NCBI RefSeq assembly: GCF_039724765.1
Contig: NZ_CP155729.1
Location: forward strand, 1,736,001 to 1,800,000
DNA length: 64,000 bases
Source of the DNA: Sagittula stellata E-37
GTDB taxonomy: Bacteria > Pseudomonadota > Alphaproteobacteria > Rhodobacterales > Rhodobacteraceae
Direction of reading: 5' to 3'
The position numbers and the translations under genes are program-made. The number at the start of each line of letters is the position of its first letter. Position 1 is the first letter of the stretch. Shown here one piece after another: positions 1 through 7,785 of the stretch. The notes beneath the pieces were generated by a model that ran no database searches, was not told where the DNA came from, and saw nothing but the letters and a program-made list of their open reading frames with translations.

Positions 1-458
1 TCGTCGAGACGATGACCGACAACCGCAACCGCACCGCGTCGAACGTGCGGTCGCTGTTTTCCAAGAACGGCGGCAACCTGGGCGAGACGGGCTCTGTCGG
101 GTTCATGTTCGAGCGCAAGGGCGAGATCGTCTACCCGGCCTCCGCCGGCGACGCGGACGACGTGATGATGGCGGCGATCGAGGCCGGGGCGGAAGACGTG
201 GAGTCGTCCGAGGACGGGCACGTGATCTACTGCGCCGACACCGACCTGAACGATGTTTCGAGCGCGCTGGAAGGGGCGCTTGGCGAGTCGGAGTCGACAA
301 AGCTGGTGTGGAAGCCGACGACGACCACCGAGCTGGATCTCGACGGCATGAACTCCCTCATGAAGCTGGTCGATGCGCTGGAAGAGGACGACGACGTGCA
401 GCGCGTCACCACCAACTTCGAGGCCTCCGACGAGGTCATGGAGCAGCTCGACGCCTGA
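1..458 (+). CDS. yebC: YebC/PmpR family regulator, 3' part
   Basis: The reading frame is already open at base 3 (V-E-T before the first ATG at 12), so this is the C-terminal part of a gene that starts before the window. The visible stretch of about 150 residues carries the [11 protein letters not shown] segment and the acidic C-terminal domains II/III typical of YebC/PmpR proteins. Members of this family are DNA-binding regulators, and some have been linked to relieving ribosome stalling at proline-rich sequences. The full protein is normally near 245 residues, so about 95 are missing. It ends at a TGA and is followed by a convergent LysR gene. Family assignment is secure; which of the two roles applies cannot be read from the sequence. 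Confidence 0.93.
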   Translation, partial: VETMTDNRNRTASNVRSLFSKNGGNLGETGSVGFMFERKGEIVYPASAGDADDVMMAAIEAGAEDVESSEDGHVIYCADTDLNDVSSALEGALGESESTKLVWKPTTTTELDLDGMNSLMKLVDALEEDDDVQRVTTNFEASDEVMEQLDA

Positions 459-520
459 TCCTTTGCGGATCTTTCGGAACACACGGCGCGCGCGGGGCAT
501 CCCTGCGCGCGTTTGTCGTT

Positions 521-1393
521 TCAGGGCATCGGAAGAAGCACGTCTGCCGCTGCACGGCGCAGCGCGCGGGTCAGCGGCCGGATCGCCGGTGCGGTTATGC
601 TGCGCACCTGCCAGTACAGCGGCACGTCGCGCGGGAGGTCGGGCGCCATGGCGATCAGGTCGCCGCTCTCAAGCAGGTCTGCCACCAGTGGCAGCGGGTT
701 GAGACCCCAGCCCAGCCCGCAGCGGGCCGCCTCGACAAAACCGTGGGTCGAGGGCAAATGGTGGGTCGGTGGTGACAGTGGCCGCCCGTTGAGGTCCGCC
801 AGCCAGCGCCTTTGCAGAACGTCCTTGCCGGAATAGTCGACCATCGGCGCCTTGCTCAGCGTGTCCTCTGTCAGCCCTTCGGGAAAATGCTTGTCGCGGA
901 AGGCGGGGGAGCAGGTTGCAATGTAGCGCATCACACCCAGTGGAACCGCGTCGCAGCCTTGAACCGGCTGAACGCGCGAGGTGATGGCGGCGGTCACGTC
1001 CCCGTCGCGAAGGCGCCGATCCGAGACGGATTCGTCCTCGATGGCGATGTCGTACAGGAAATCGGTGCGCGCCAGCGCGGGGATCGCCCATGTGTCGAGG
1101 CTGTCGGCGTTTAGCGCGATGCGCACCCGCGCCTGCGACGCGCGCCCGAGGTCCCGGGCCAATGCCGCGTCCAGCAGGGCGCACTCCCGGGCGTGGCGCG
1201 CAAGCCGTGCGCCTGTCTCTGTCGCGCTGGCGGGGGACTGGCGCAGCACCAGCGGCGCGCCGACCCGATCCTCAAGGGACCGTATTCGCTGGGAAATGGC
1301 CGACGGCGTGACGTTGAGTTCGGCGGCGGCGGCCTCGAACGCGCCAAGCCGCAGGACCGCCTCAAGGGCCGAAAGCTGTGCCGGGTCGTACAT
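521..1393 (-). CDS. argP: LysR-type regulator, ArgP (IciA) family
   Basis: A 290-residue LysR-type regulator with an N-terminal winged helix-turn-helix (roughly residues 4-62, including LNVTPSAISQRIRSLEDRVG) and a C-terminal effector-binding domain. It reads away from a LysE/ArgO exporter across a 99-bp AT-rich gap. This divergent pairing is the classic ArgP-argO (LysG-LysE) arrangement, in which the regulator activates the exporter when arginine or lysine is in excess. The intergenic segment 1400-1440 contains TTAA-rich DNA suitable for a LysR T-N11-A box. Start chosen at the ATG whose downstream sequence aligns with the family N-terminus. The function is inferred from family and neighbour. 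Confidence 0.88.
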   Translation of the reverse strand: MYDPAQLSALEAVLRLGAFEAAAAELNVTPSAISQRIRSLEDRVGAPLVLRQSPASATETGARLARHARECALLDAALARDLGRASQARVRIALNADSLDTWAIPALARTDFLYDIAIEDESVSDRRLRDGDVTAAITSRVQPVQGCDAVPLGVMRYIATCSPAFRDKHFPEGLTEDTLSKAPMVDYSGKDVLQRRWLADLNGRPLSPPTHHLPSTHGFVEAARCGLGWGLNPLPLVADLLESGDLIAMAPDLPRDVPLYWQVRSITAPAIRPLTRALRRAAADVLLPMP

Positions 1394-1492
1394 CAGGCGC
1401 CTGTTAAGAAGTGCTTCATCAGATTAAAATGGATTAACTCGCCTTCACCCGCAACCCGCGTTAGGCAAGGTCACGAACTGACGGAGGTCTGG

Positions 1493-2086
1493 ATGGACGC
1501 GGCATTGGCAGGCTTTGCCCTTGGTTTTTCCCTGATCCTCGCGATTGGCGCACAGAACGCCTTTGTCCTGCGGCAGGGATTGCGCGGTGTGCATGTGCTG
1601 CCGGTGGTGCTGGTCTGCGCCTTGTCGGATGCCGTGCTGATCGCGGCAGGTGTGCTTGGCTTTGGCGCGCTGACACGGGCGGTGCCCGGCTTGGAATGGG
1701 CCATGCGGATCTTCGGCGCGCTTTTCCTGACGTGGTACGGCGCACGGACGCTGCTGTCCGCGTGGCGCGGCGGAGAGGCGCTTCGGGCCGGCGAGGGGGC
1801 GCAGAGTCTGAAGGCCGCGGTGCTGGCTTGCCTCGCCTTCACCTGGCTCAATCCGCATGTATATCTCGACACGGTGGTGCTGGTGGGATCGGTGTCGGCG
1901 CAATATGCGGACCGGCTGGCGTTTGCCACGGGGGCGATGGCGGCCAGCTTCGTTTTCTTCTTTGGGCTGGGGTACGGTGCCCGCAGCCTTGCGCCATGGT
2001 TCGCGCGCCCCTCGGCATGGCGGGTGCTCGACCTCCTGGTCGGCTCGACGATGCTGATCATAGCGGTTTCACTAGTGATGAACTGA
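1493..2086 (+). CDS. argO: LysE/ArgO family basic amino acid exporter
   Basis: A 197-residue inner-membrane protein of the LysE/RhtB superfamily with about six hydrophobic segments. The family hallmark AIGAQNAFVLRQGL lies near residues 17-30, and the conserved FTWLNPHVYLDT motif is in the middle. The start is the ATG at 1493, preceded by a good Shine-Dalgarno ACGGAGGT at 1481-1488. The longer upstream reading frame runs antisense into argP and is rejected. The predicted role is efflux of arginine and/or lysine out of the cytoplasm, controlled by the divergent ArgP. Substrate preference between arginine and lysine is not resolvable here. Confidence 0.9.
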   Translation: MDAALAGFALGFSLILAIGAQNAFVLRQGLRGVHVLPVVLVCALSDAVLIAAGVLGFGALTRAVPGLEWAMRIFGALFLTWYGARTLLSAWRGGEALRAGEGAQSLKAAVLACLAFTWLNPHVYLDTVVLVGSVSAQYADRLAFATGAMAASFVFFFGLGYGARSLAPWFARPSAWRVLDLLVGSTMLIIAVSLVMN

Positions 2087-2242
2087 GACGGCATGCGGCA
2101 GGCAAGCGTTTGAAGGGCGGACCTTTTCGTCGTCCGGTCGATGGTCTTGCACACTGCGCGGCGTGGTGCGGGCGGGCCACGGCGCATTGCAGGACTGCCC
2201 CGCACCGGAAGTCGCATCTTCGGGAAATGCCATGCGTGAGGC

Positions 2243-3175
2243 ATGGACATTCCCGACCGTGAGAAACATGTTGTCAGCATGGAACAGACGGCACGGCCCG
2301 GTGTGGGCATCTTCTGGATGGCGGTCACGGGGCTGTGCTTCGTCGGCGTCACCGCATTGGTGAAAGCGCTAGGCGACAGGATCCCGGCGGTGGAGGCCGC
2401 CTTCCTGCGCTACTTGCTCGGGCTCGTCTTTCTTGCCCCGATGTGGCGGGATCTGCGTGAGGCGACACTGACGCGCAGGCTGTGGGGCCTGTTCCTGTTG
2501 CGGGGCATCATGCACACGGTCGGAGTGGCGCTGTGGTTCTACGCCATGACACGCATTCCGATCGCCGAAGTCACCGCGATGAACTACCTGAACCCGGTCT
2601 ATGTGACCGTGCTCGCCGTGTTTTTCCTGGGGGAGCGCCTTGCCGTCCGTCGGGTTGCCGCGATCATCGCCGCCCTCGTCGGGGCGATGCTGATCCTGCG
2701 GCCGGGGTTTCGCGAACTCGATCCCGGCCACTACGCCATGCTGGTGACGGCCCTCGTGTTCGCCGGCTCCTACCTTCTGGCCAAGATCCTGTCGAGCGAG
2801 GTGCGCCCCGCGGTCGTGGTCGCCATGATGTCACTGACGGTGACCGTCGGCCTTGCGCCCATGGCCTTTGCGGTCTGGGTCTGGCCCACCTGGGGCGAGT
2901 TGGCCGTGCTGTTCTGCGTGGCCTGTTTCGCGACCGGCGGTCACTATGCCATGACGCTTGCGTTCGTGGAGGCCCCCGTGACGGTGACGCAGCCGGTGAC
3001 CTTCCTGCAACTCGTCTGGTCCGTGCTGATCGGCGCGATGTTCTTCGCGGAACCGGTCGATCTTTGGGTGGTCGGGGGTGGATCGGTCATCATGTTGGCG
3101 GTGATCTTCATCACTTGGCGCGAGGCCGTTCTGAAGCGCCGGATCACGCCGGTCGTTTCGGAAACGAAGGTGTAA
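2243..3175 (+). CDS. DMT family (EamA) transporter
   Basis: A 310-residue protein with ten predicted membrane segments arranged as two EamA repeats of about 140 residues each, characteristic of the drug/metabolite transporter superfamily. The conserved AFLRYLLG and ITAMNYLNPVYV-type segments (here EVTAMNYLNPVYVT) mark the end of the first repeat. These proteins usually export metabolites or amino acids; no substrate can be deduced. Two starts are possible, ATG 2243 and ATG 2279 (MEQTARPG). Neither has a strong ribosome site, and the second would remove only 12 hydrophilic residues. The gene stands alone between argO and a small unknown gene. Confidence 0.85.
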   Translation: MDIPDREKHVVSMEQTARPGVGIFWMAVTGLCFVGVTALVKALGDRIPAVEAAFLRYLLGLVFLAPMWRDLREATLTRRLWGLFLLRGIMHTVGVALWFYAMTRIPIAEVTAMNYLNPVYVTVLAVFFLGERLAVRRVAAIIAALVGAMLILRPGFRELDPGHYAMLVTALVFAGSYLLAKILSSEVRPAVVVAMMSLTVTVGLAPMAFAVWVWPTWGELAVLFCVACFATGGHYAMTLAFVEAPVTVTQPVTFLQLVWSVLIGAMFFAEPVDLWVVGGGSVIMLAVIFITWREAVLKRRITPVVSETKV

Positions 3176-3255
3176 TCTGCGGGCCTTTGTCGCGCGAACG
3201 CGAAAAATCCCCGGAGCGGGCGCATTCGCGCCGCAATATGTGAGCAACACTTTAC

Positions 3256-3273
3256 GTAGCGAAAACTTGCTAC
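3256..3273 (+). promoter_or_regulatory. Short inverted repeat before the small gene at 3287
   Basis: GTAGC (3256-3260) and GCTAC (3269-3273) form an inverted repeat with an 8-nt spacer, immediately upstream of the ribosome site AGGAGAG and the ATG at 3287. It could be an operator half-site pair or a small leader hairpin. The arms are only five bases, so chance is possible. Confidence 0.3.
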
Positions 3274-3286
3274 AGGAGAGAGTGAT

Positions 3287-3484
3287 ATGTTTGCAGAGAA
3301 CAAGTTGACCGAAAACATGGCCGAGATCGAAGCCTTCTTGCTGCGTGAACGGGGCAAGGCCTTGTCCGATGCGGAATGGCGGTTCCGGATGAAGGGCTAC
3401 GGCTACAACCTGCGCCGCACGGATATCGGCGTCGAGGTGTCGCGCCTGCCGCAGAACCGCGTTCTGGGCACCATCAGCGTTTGA
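3287..3484 (+). CDS. Small conserved-type protein of unknown function (65 aa)
   Basis: A 65-residue, hydrophilic, mostly helical protein with no signal peptide or membrane segment. I do not recognise a domain. It begins MFAENKLTENMAEIEAFLL and ends in a short beta-like segment NRVLGTISV. The ATG at 3287 has a strong ribosome site (AGGAGAG, 3274-3280), and codon use is like the neighbours, which supports a real gene. It lies alone between the DMT transporter and betI, with a small inverted repeat just upstream. Confidence 0.65.
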   Translation: MFAENKLTENMAEIEAFLLRERGKALSDAEWRFRMKGYGYNLRRTDIGVEVSRLPQNRVLGTISV

Positions 3485-3670
3485 GTTTCGGACCTGCGGA
3501 ACAGGCCGACGCTGGTCGGCGGGCCTGCATCGACGCACCGTTCGCACAGGCCCGATATATACTGCCCCATGCGATCCGCCCCGGGCGTCTTGGATGGGCT
3601 TTCGACCAACGCACGCCGGGCGGGTCGCTCGTCCCGAGCAGAGCCACCCGCACCGGCCAGCGCTTCTTGA

Positions 3671-3686
3671 TTGACTCATCAGTCAA
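3671..3686 (+). promoter_or_regulatory. BetI operator (inverted repeat)
   Basis: TTGACT-CATC-AGTCAA is a perfect 6-4-6 inverted repeat 20 bp upstream of the betI ATG. BetI of enterobacteria binds a similar TTGA...TCAA palindrome in bet promoters and releases it when choline is present. Its position just upstream of betI suggests autoregulation and control of betI-betA. This is an inference from sequence similarity and position. Confidence 0.7.
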
Positions 3687-3706
3687 CAAAAGGCAAACCC
3701 TGCCCC

Positions 3707-4288
3707 ATGCCGAAGCTGGGACAGGAACCGATACGGCGCAAAGCGCTGGTGGCAGCCACGGTCGCAGAGATCGGGGCGCGGGGGTCGCTTGACGTAACCG
3801 TCGGGCAGATCGCCAGGCGCGCCGGCATGTCGTCGGCACTGGCGCACCACTATTTCGGCGGCAAGACGGACATCTTCCTGGCTGCCATGCGGCACATCCT
3901 TTCCGAATACGCCGCCGAAGTGCGCGCCGCGCTGGCCGCTGCGGCACCGGGCAGACGGCTGGAGGCCGTAATCGAGGCGAATTTCGCGAAAAGCTGCTTC
4001 GAACCGGCGACAGTTTCGGCCTGGCTCAGCTTTTACGGTCTTGCGCAGAGCCAGCCGGATGCGCGGCGCCTCCTGTCGATGTATCACGCACGGCTCAGGT
4101 CGAACCTGCGCCATGCGCTCCGTGAACGCTGCGACGCGCCCGAACTCGTCGCCGATCAGATCGGCGCCCTCATCGACGGTGTTTACCTGCGCGCGGCCCT
4201 GTCCCGTACCGGCGTCGAAGGCGCAGCGGACGAGGTGATCCGGGCGGCGCATGCCCTCATGAAGGGACGGCCCGAGGGGCGGAGATGA
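3707..4288 (+). CDS. betI: Choline-responsive TetR repressor BetI
   Basis: A 193-residue TetR-family regulator. It opens MPKLGQEPIRRKALVAAT, as BetI proteins do, and has the helix-turn-helix VTVGQIARRAGMSSALAHHYFGGK at about residues 27-50. BetI represses glycine-betaine synthesis genes and is relieved by choline. The ATG at 3707 is chosen because it gives the canonical N-terminus. An in-frame TTG at 3671 lies inside the operator palindrome and is rejected. The gene is followed after 152 bp by choline dehydrogenase betA, the expected regulon partner. Ligand specificity is inferred from family and context. Confidence 0.93.
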   Translation: MPKLGQEPIRRKALVAATVAEIGARGSLDVTVGQIARRAGMSSALAHHYFGGKTDIFLAAMRHILSEYAAEVRAALAAAAPGRRLEAVIEANFAKSCFEPATVSAWLSFYGLAQSQPDARRLLSMYHARLRSNLRHALRERCDAPELVADQIGALIDGVYLRAALSRTGVEGAADEVIRAAHALMKGRPEGRR

Positions 4289-4405
4289 AGAACACGTGCA
4301 CGATCACCGGGCGCTGGTCCATTCGATGTCCCTTGCGGCACCCGAGGCGCGTTCCGCACGTGCCAAGTCTTTAGATTGAACACATCCCCGCCGGGGGTGC
4401 CCGGC

Positions 4406-4428
4406 CTTGCCGGTCGAAAACCGGCAAG
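4406..4428 (+). promoter_or_regulatory. Hairpin in the betA leader
   Basis: CTTGCCGGT (4406-4414) and ACCGGCAAG (4420-4428) form a perfect 9-bp stem with a 5-nt loop (CGAAA). It sits four bases before the betA ribosome site AAGGAAG. It could affect translation or mRNA stability, or be a weak attenuator between betI and betA; no T-tract follows. Confidence 0.5.
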
Positions 4429-4446
4429 CCTTGAAGGAAGATGGCC

Positions 4447-6099
4447 ATGTTGGCGGATTATGTCGTTGTGGGGGCGGGGTCGGGGGGCTGTGCGCTGACG
4501 TATCGGCTGGTGGAAGCCGGGCACTCGGTCATCGTGATCGAACATGGCGGGTCCGATTGGGGGCCTTTCATCAACATGCCCGGCGCCCTCAGCTTTCCGA
4601 TGAACATGAAGCGTTACGACTGGGGTTTCCGGACGGAGCCGGAGCCGCACCTCGGCGGTCGGAGGATGGCCTGTCCGCGCGGCAAGGTGCTGGGCGGATC
4701 GTCCTCCATCAACGGCATGATCTACGTGCGCGGCCATGCGCTGGACTATGAACACTGGGTCGAACAAGGCGCAGACGGCTGGGGGTATTCTGACGTGCTG
4801 CCCTATTTCCGGCGCATGGAAGACTGGCACCACGGCGGTCATGGCGGCGATCCGGCCTGGCGCGGCTCCGGCGGGCCCCTGCACGTCACGCGCGGGCGGC
4901 GGGACAACCCGCTGGTCCGGGCCTTCGTCGAGGCCGGGCGGCAGGCTGGCTACCCGGAGACTGGCGACTACAACGGGGAACAACAGGAAGGTTTCGGCGC
5001 CTTCGACATGACCGTGTGGAAGGGGAGTCGCTGGTCCGCAGCGAAGGCCTACCTGCGGCCCGCAAAGGCGATGGGCGCGGTCATAGTTCGCGGTCTGGCC
5101 CATCGTGTGGTCTTTGAGGACGGGCGGGCCACCGGAGTGGAGATATCGCGCGGCGGCGCGACCGAGGTGATCCACGCCCGGCGCGAGGTGGTGCTTTCAG
5201 CCAGCGCGATCAATTCGCCGAAGCTCCTGATGCTGTCGGGGATCGGTCCTGCGGCGCACCTGGCCGACCACGGCATCGAAGTGCGTGCGGACAGGCCCGG
5301 TGTGGGGCGCAACCTTCAGGATCATCTGGAACTCTATGTCCAGATGGCGGCCACCCAGCCGGTGTCGCTGGCCAAGTACTGGAACCTGTGGGGCAAGGCC
5401 TGGGTCGGTGCGCAGTGGCTGTTCGGGCGGGCCGGGCCGGGCGCATCCAACCAATTCGAAAGCGCGGGTTTCATACGCTCGCGCGCCGGAGTGCAATATC
5501 CCGACATCCAGTACCATTTCCTGCCGATCGCCGTGCGCTACGATGGTGCCATCGCGCCGGAGGGGCACGGTTTTCAGGCGCACACCGGCCCGATGCGGTC
5601 GCCATCGCGTGGCGCGGTGACGTTGCGGTCTGCCGATCCAAAAGAGGCGCCGAAAATCCTGTTCAACTACATGAGTTGCCCGGAGGATTGGGAGGATTTC
5701 CGGACAGCGATCCGGCTGACGCGCGAAATCTTCGCGCAAGATGCCTTTGCACCGTTCCGCGGGGCCGAGCTTCAGCCGGGGGCGGCGGCACAGACCGACG
5801 ACGAACTTGACGATGTGATACGGGAACATGTGGAAAGCGCCTATCACCCCTGCGGCACCTGCCGGATGGGACGCGCCGACGACGTCGACGCCGTGGTCGA
5901 TCCGGTGGGGCGCGTGATTGGCGTGGAGGGATTGCGCGTGGCGGACAGCTCGATCTTCCCGCGCATCACCAACGGCAACCTCAATGCGCCGTCGATCATG
6001 GTGGGCGAGAAGATCGCCGATCACATGCTGGACAGACGGCTCCCGCCCGAAGCGGCAACGCCCTGGATACATCCGGACTGGGAAACCCGGCAACGTTAA
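4447..6099 (+). CDS. betA: Choline dehydrogenase BetA
   Basis: About 550 residues, a GMC-family FAD oxidoreductase that oxidises choline to betaine aldehyde at the membrane (and can carry on to betaine). The N-terminal dinucleotide site [12 protein letters not shown] is followed by GMC signature 1 ([17 protein letters not shown]) and signature 2 ([18 protein letters not shown]). The C-terminal catalytic region has [10 protein letters not shown] and [10 protein letters not shown]. Start: the ATG at 4447 is six bases after the ribosome site AAGGAAG (4434-4440). The ATG at 4441 abuts that site and is less likely. It is preceded by betI, but no betaine aldehyde dehydrogenase (betB) or choline sulfatase follows; the next genes are nuclease-fold proteins. 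Confidence 0.94.
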   Translation: MLADYVVVGAGSGGCALTYRLVEAGHSVIVIEHGGSDWGPFINMPGALSFPMNMKRYDWGFRTEPEPHLGGRRMACPRGKVLGGSSSINGMIYVRGHALDYEHWVEQGADGWGYSDVLPYFRRMEDWHHGGHGGDPAWRGSGGPLHVTRGRRDNPLVRAFVEAGRQAGYPETGDYNGEQQEGFGAFDMTVWKGSRWSAAKAYLRPAKAMGAVIVRGLAHRVVFEDGRATGVEISRGGATEVIHARREVVLSASAINSPKLLMLSGIGPAAHLADHGIEVRADRPGVGRNLQDHLELYVQMAATQPVSLAKYWNLWGKAWVGAQWLFGRAGPGASNQFESAGFIRSRAGVQYPDIQYHFLPIAVRYDGAIAPEGHGFQAHTGPMRSPSRGAVTLRSADPKEAPKILFNYMSCPEDWEDFRTAIRLTREIFAQDAFAPFRGAELQPGAAAQTDDELDDVIREHVESAYHPCGTCRMGRADDVDAVVDPVGRVIGVEGLRVADSSIFPRITNGNLNAPSIMVGEKIADHMLDRRLPPEAATPWIHPDWETRQR

Positions 6100-6145
6100 C
6101 GAAGACTTCAGAAACGCATTGATCGGACGGCGGCGCCGCCGCACG

Positions 6146-6160
6146 TTAATGCGATGTTAA
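6146..6160 (+). promoter_or_regulatory. CtrA-like box at the first nuclease-fold gene
   Basis: TTAA-TGCGATG-TTAA matches the CtrA full-site pattern TTAA-N7-TTAA. It overlaps the proposed ATG at 6154 and lies just before an alternative in-frame ATG at 6163, so if the box is used for transcription the later start may be the real one. A second match lies at 6667-6681, ahead of the next gene. Confidence 0.45.
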
Positions 6161-6681
6161 GAATGCTGAAGATCCTGATGCCCGTGGTGGCGCTTGCTCT
6201 GCCGGGGGCGGTCGTTGCCGGGGACCGCGCCATCAGTGGGCCCGCGCGGGTTCTGGATGGCGCACGGATCGTCGTGGGCGACACCGTCGTTCAACTGCGC
6301 GGCCTCGAAAGTGTGAACGACAATCTTGTTTGCGGCGATGGATTCGCCTGCGGACGTTGGGCCGTGGGCGAGCTTAAAGCGCGATACGACGGGCGCCTGC
6401 TATCTTGTTTCGGGCAGTTCATGCAGGATGGCGTGTCGTTTGCGGCGTTTTGCCTTGAAGGGCGCGAAGACATCGGCGCGGCAATACTGCGCGGCGGGTT
6501 GGGGTTCGCATCGCTCGACGCGCCTTCGGATTACCGTGATGCCAGCCGTGGGGCGATACGTCAGAGAGTCGGATTGCGCGCGTTCGGCGGCGCCGTCCGG
6601 GTGCCCGAAGCAGGGGCATCCGGTCCGGCAATGAAGGCGGCGCTCGGCATCCCCGCAGATGCAGTCTTAATCATTCTTTAA
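6154..6681 (+). CDS. Secreted SNase-fold protein, catalytic residues lost
   Basis: A 175-residue protein with an N-terminal signal segment (VVALALPGAVVAG) and the staphylococcal-nuclease fold core VLDGARIVVGDTVVQLRGLES. Compared with the active paralogue that follows it, the metal-binding Asp of the VIDGDT motif is Ala, the IDTPE Asp/Glu pair is changed to E and N, and the second catalytic Arg (YGR in the neighbour) is absent. It is therefore probably not a nuclease; a binding or structural role, or decay after duplication, is possible. It starts 54 bp after betA and ends 32 bp before the active homologue. An alternative start is the ATG at 6163. Confidence 0.72.
   Translation: MLRMLKILMPVVALALPGAVVAGDRAISGPARVLDGARIVVGDTVVQLRGLESVNDNLVCGDGFACGRWAVGELKARYDGRLLSCFGQFMQDGVSFAAFCLEGREDIGAAILRGGLGFASLDAPSDYRDASRGAIRQRVGLRAFGGAVRVPEAGASGPAMKAALGIPADAVLIIL
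6667..6681 (+). promoter_or_regulatory. CtrA-like box before the active nuclease gene
   Basis: TTAA-TCATTCT-TTAA fits TTAA-N7-TTAA and overlaps the stop codon of the upstream gene, 32 bp before the ATG of the second nuclease-fold gene. Two such sites within 540 bp, one per gene, is more than expected by chance in GC-rich DNA. Confidence 0.5.
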
Positions 6682-6713
6682 CACAGGTTATTGACTTGGC
6701 TGGCGGCGTCCCG

Positions 6714-7400
6714 ATGTACAGAAGTATGTTGCGCCCAATGATTGCCCTCCTCTTGTGCCTTGCAATGCCCGCCCAGGCTGAGGTCGCAGGGAAGGTGCAC
6801 GTGATCGACGGCGACACCCTTGTCGTTGGCGACACGCGCGTCCGGCTCCACGGCATCGACACTCCGGAGAACGCGCAGATGTGCGGTGCAAAGGGTGTCA
6901 GTCCCTGGCCTTGTGGCGCATGGGTGTCTGACAAAGTCCGGTCGGTCTACGAAGGGGCAAACGCACGCTGTTCCGAGGTGGACATGGATGGCTATGGCCG
7001 CGTGGTGGCGAAGTGTTTCGTGCACGGCGAAGATGTCGGGCGGCAATTGGTGGCGGAAGGTCTGGCGCTGGCCTACGCCAAGTACTCTCGGGACTATCTT
7101 GGCGATGAAGCGTCGGCTCGCGCGGCGGAACGGGGCTTGCACGGAATGGTTTTCGAACGTCCGGCCCGGTATCGGGCACTAAAGCGGGAGGCGCGCGCAA
7201 AGACAGGCGCCTTGGGGCAGGAGAGCCCGCTGGGGTGCCGGATCAAGGGCAACATCAGCCGCTCTGGCGGAACCCGGATCTATCATGTTCCCGGCCAGCG
7301 CGACTATGACGCGACGGTCATCACCGAGACGCTGGGCGAACGGTGGTTCTGTTCGGAATCCGAGGCACGCGATGCCGGGTGGCGCCGCGCCAAACGCTGA
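6714..7400 (+). CDS. Secreted thermonuclease-family nuclease with C-terminal extension
   Basis: A 228-residue protein with a signal peptide (MIALLLCLAMPAQAE) and an intact staphylococcal nuclease domain. VIDGDTLVVGDTRVRLHGIDTPEN supplies the calcium ligands and the Arg/Glu pair, and DMDGYGRVVAKC supplies the second Arg. After about residue 150 there is a Cys-containing tail (CRIKGNISRSG...RIYHVPGQRDYD...ERWFCSESEARDAGWRRA) of the type often appended to secreted nucleases in this group. Predicted to degrade DNA or RNA outside the cytoplasm. The start is the ATG at 6714; an in-frame TTG at 6696 is possible but would precede the signal peptide. Probably a tandem duplicate of the preceding degenerate gene. 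Confidence 0.85.
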   Translation: MYRSMLRPMIALLLCLAMPAQAEVAGKVHVIDGDTLVVGDTRVRLHGIDTPENAQMCGAKGVSPWPCGAWVSDKVRSVYEGANARCSEVDMDGYGRVVAKCFVHGEDVGRQLVAEGLALAYAKYSRDYLGDEASARAAERGLHGMVFERPARYRALKREARAKTGALGQESPLGCRIKGNISRSGGTRIYHVPGQRDYDATVITETLGERWFCSESEARDAGWRRAKR

Positions 7401-7419
7401 GCCCGAAAAACGTGCATAT

Positions 7420-7433
7420 TTGATGCGCATCAA
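7420..7433 (+). promoter_or_regulatory. FnrL/FNR-type box
   Basis: TTGATGCGCATCAA is a perfect 14-bp palindrome matching the FNR consensus TTGAT-N4-ATCAA. Its centre is 67 bp upstream of the DUF465 gene ATG at 7494, a position suited to activation at low oxygen. Confidence 0.8.
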
Positions 7434-7493
7434 GGTGGGTGGGGCAGGGTGGCTTTAGTGTCTGTTCTGACGCAAGAACGACAGGAGACGCAC

Positions 7494-7730
7494 ATGTCGC
7501 ATACCCCCCACGAGCTTTCCGAAGAGTTTCCGGAATACGCTGAGAAACTCCGTGAACTGAAGACCAGCGATGCACATTTCGCGCGGCTGGCTGACCAGTA
7601 CCACGAAGTAAACCGCCGGGTGCACCGCGCGGCCACGAACGTGGAACCGATGGAGCAATTGGCCGAAGATGAGCTTCGCAAGGAGCGGGCCGTTCTGAAG
7701 GACGAGATCTACGCCCTGCTCAGGGCCTGA
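7494..7730 (+). CDS. DUF465 (YdcH-like) small protein
   Basis: A 78-residue, highly charged helical protein. The pattern HELSEEFPEYAEKLRELKTSDAHFARLADQYHEVNRRVHRAA is characteristic of DUF465/YdcH. No biochemical function is established for the family. The ATG at 7494 has a good ribosome site (CAGGAGAC); the longer in-frame start at 7449 is rejected. An FnrL-type palindrome 60 bp upstream suggests induction when oxygen is low. A strong bidirectional terminator follows. Confidence 0.88.
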   Translation: MSHTPHELSEEFPEYAEKLRELKTSDAHFARLADQYHEVNRRVHRAATNVEPMEQLAEDELRKERAVLKDEIYALLRA

Positions 7731-7759
7731 TCATTCGCCAATCGCCCATTTTCGTGCAG

Positions 7760-7782
7760 CGGGCGCCCTGAGGGGGCGCCCG
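7760..7782. terminator. Bidirectional terminator between ydcH-like gene and gpx
   Basis: CGGGCGCCC (7760-7768) and GGGCGCCCG (7774-7782) form a 9-bp GC stem with a 5-nt loop between convergent genes, followed by TTGTCATTT on the plus strand. Confidence 0.75.
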
Positions 7783-7785
7783 TTG

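Noticed and set aside
1424..1437. CtrA-like site at TTAAAATGGATTAA between argP and argO
   Set aside because: The spacer is six, not seven, bases; it is better explained as the AT-rich ArgP-binding region.
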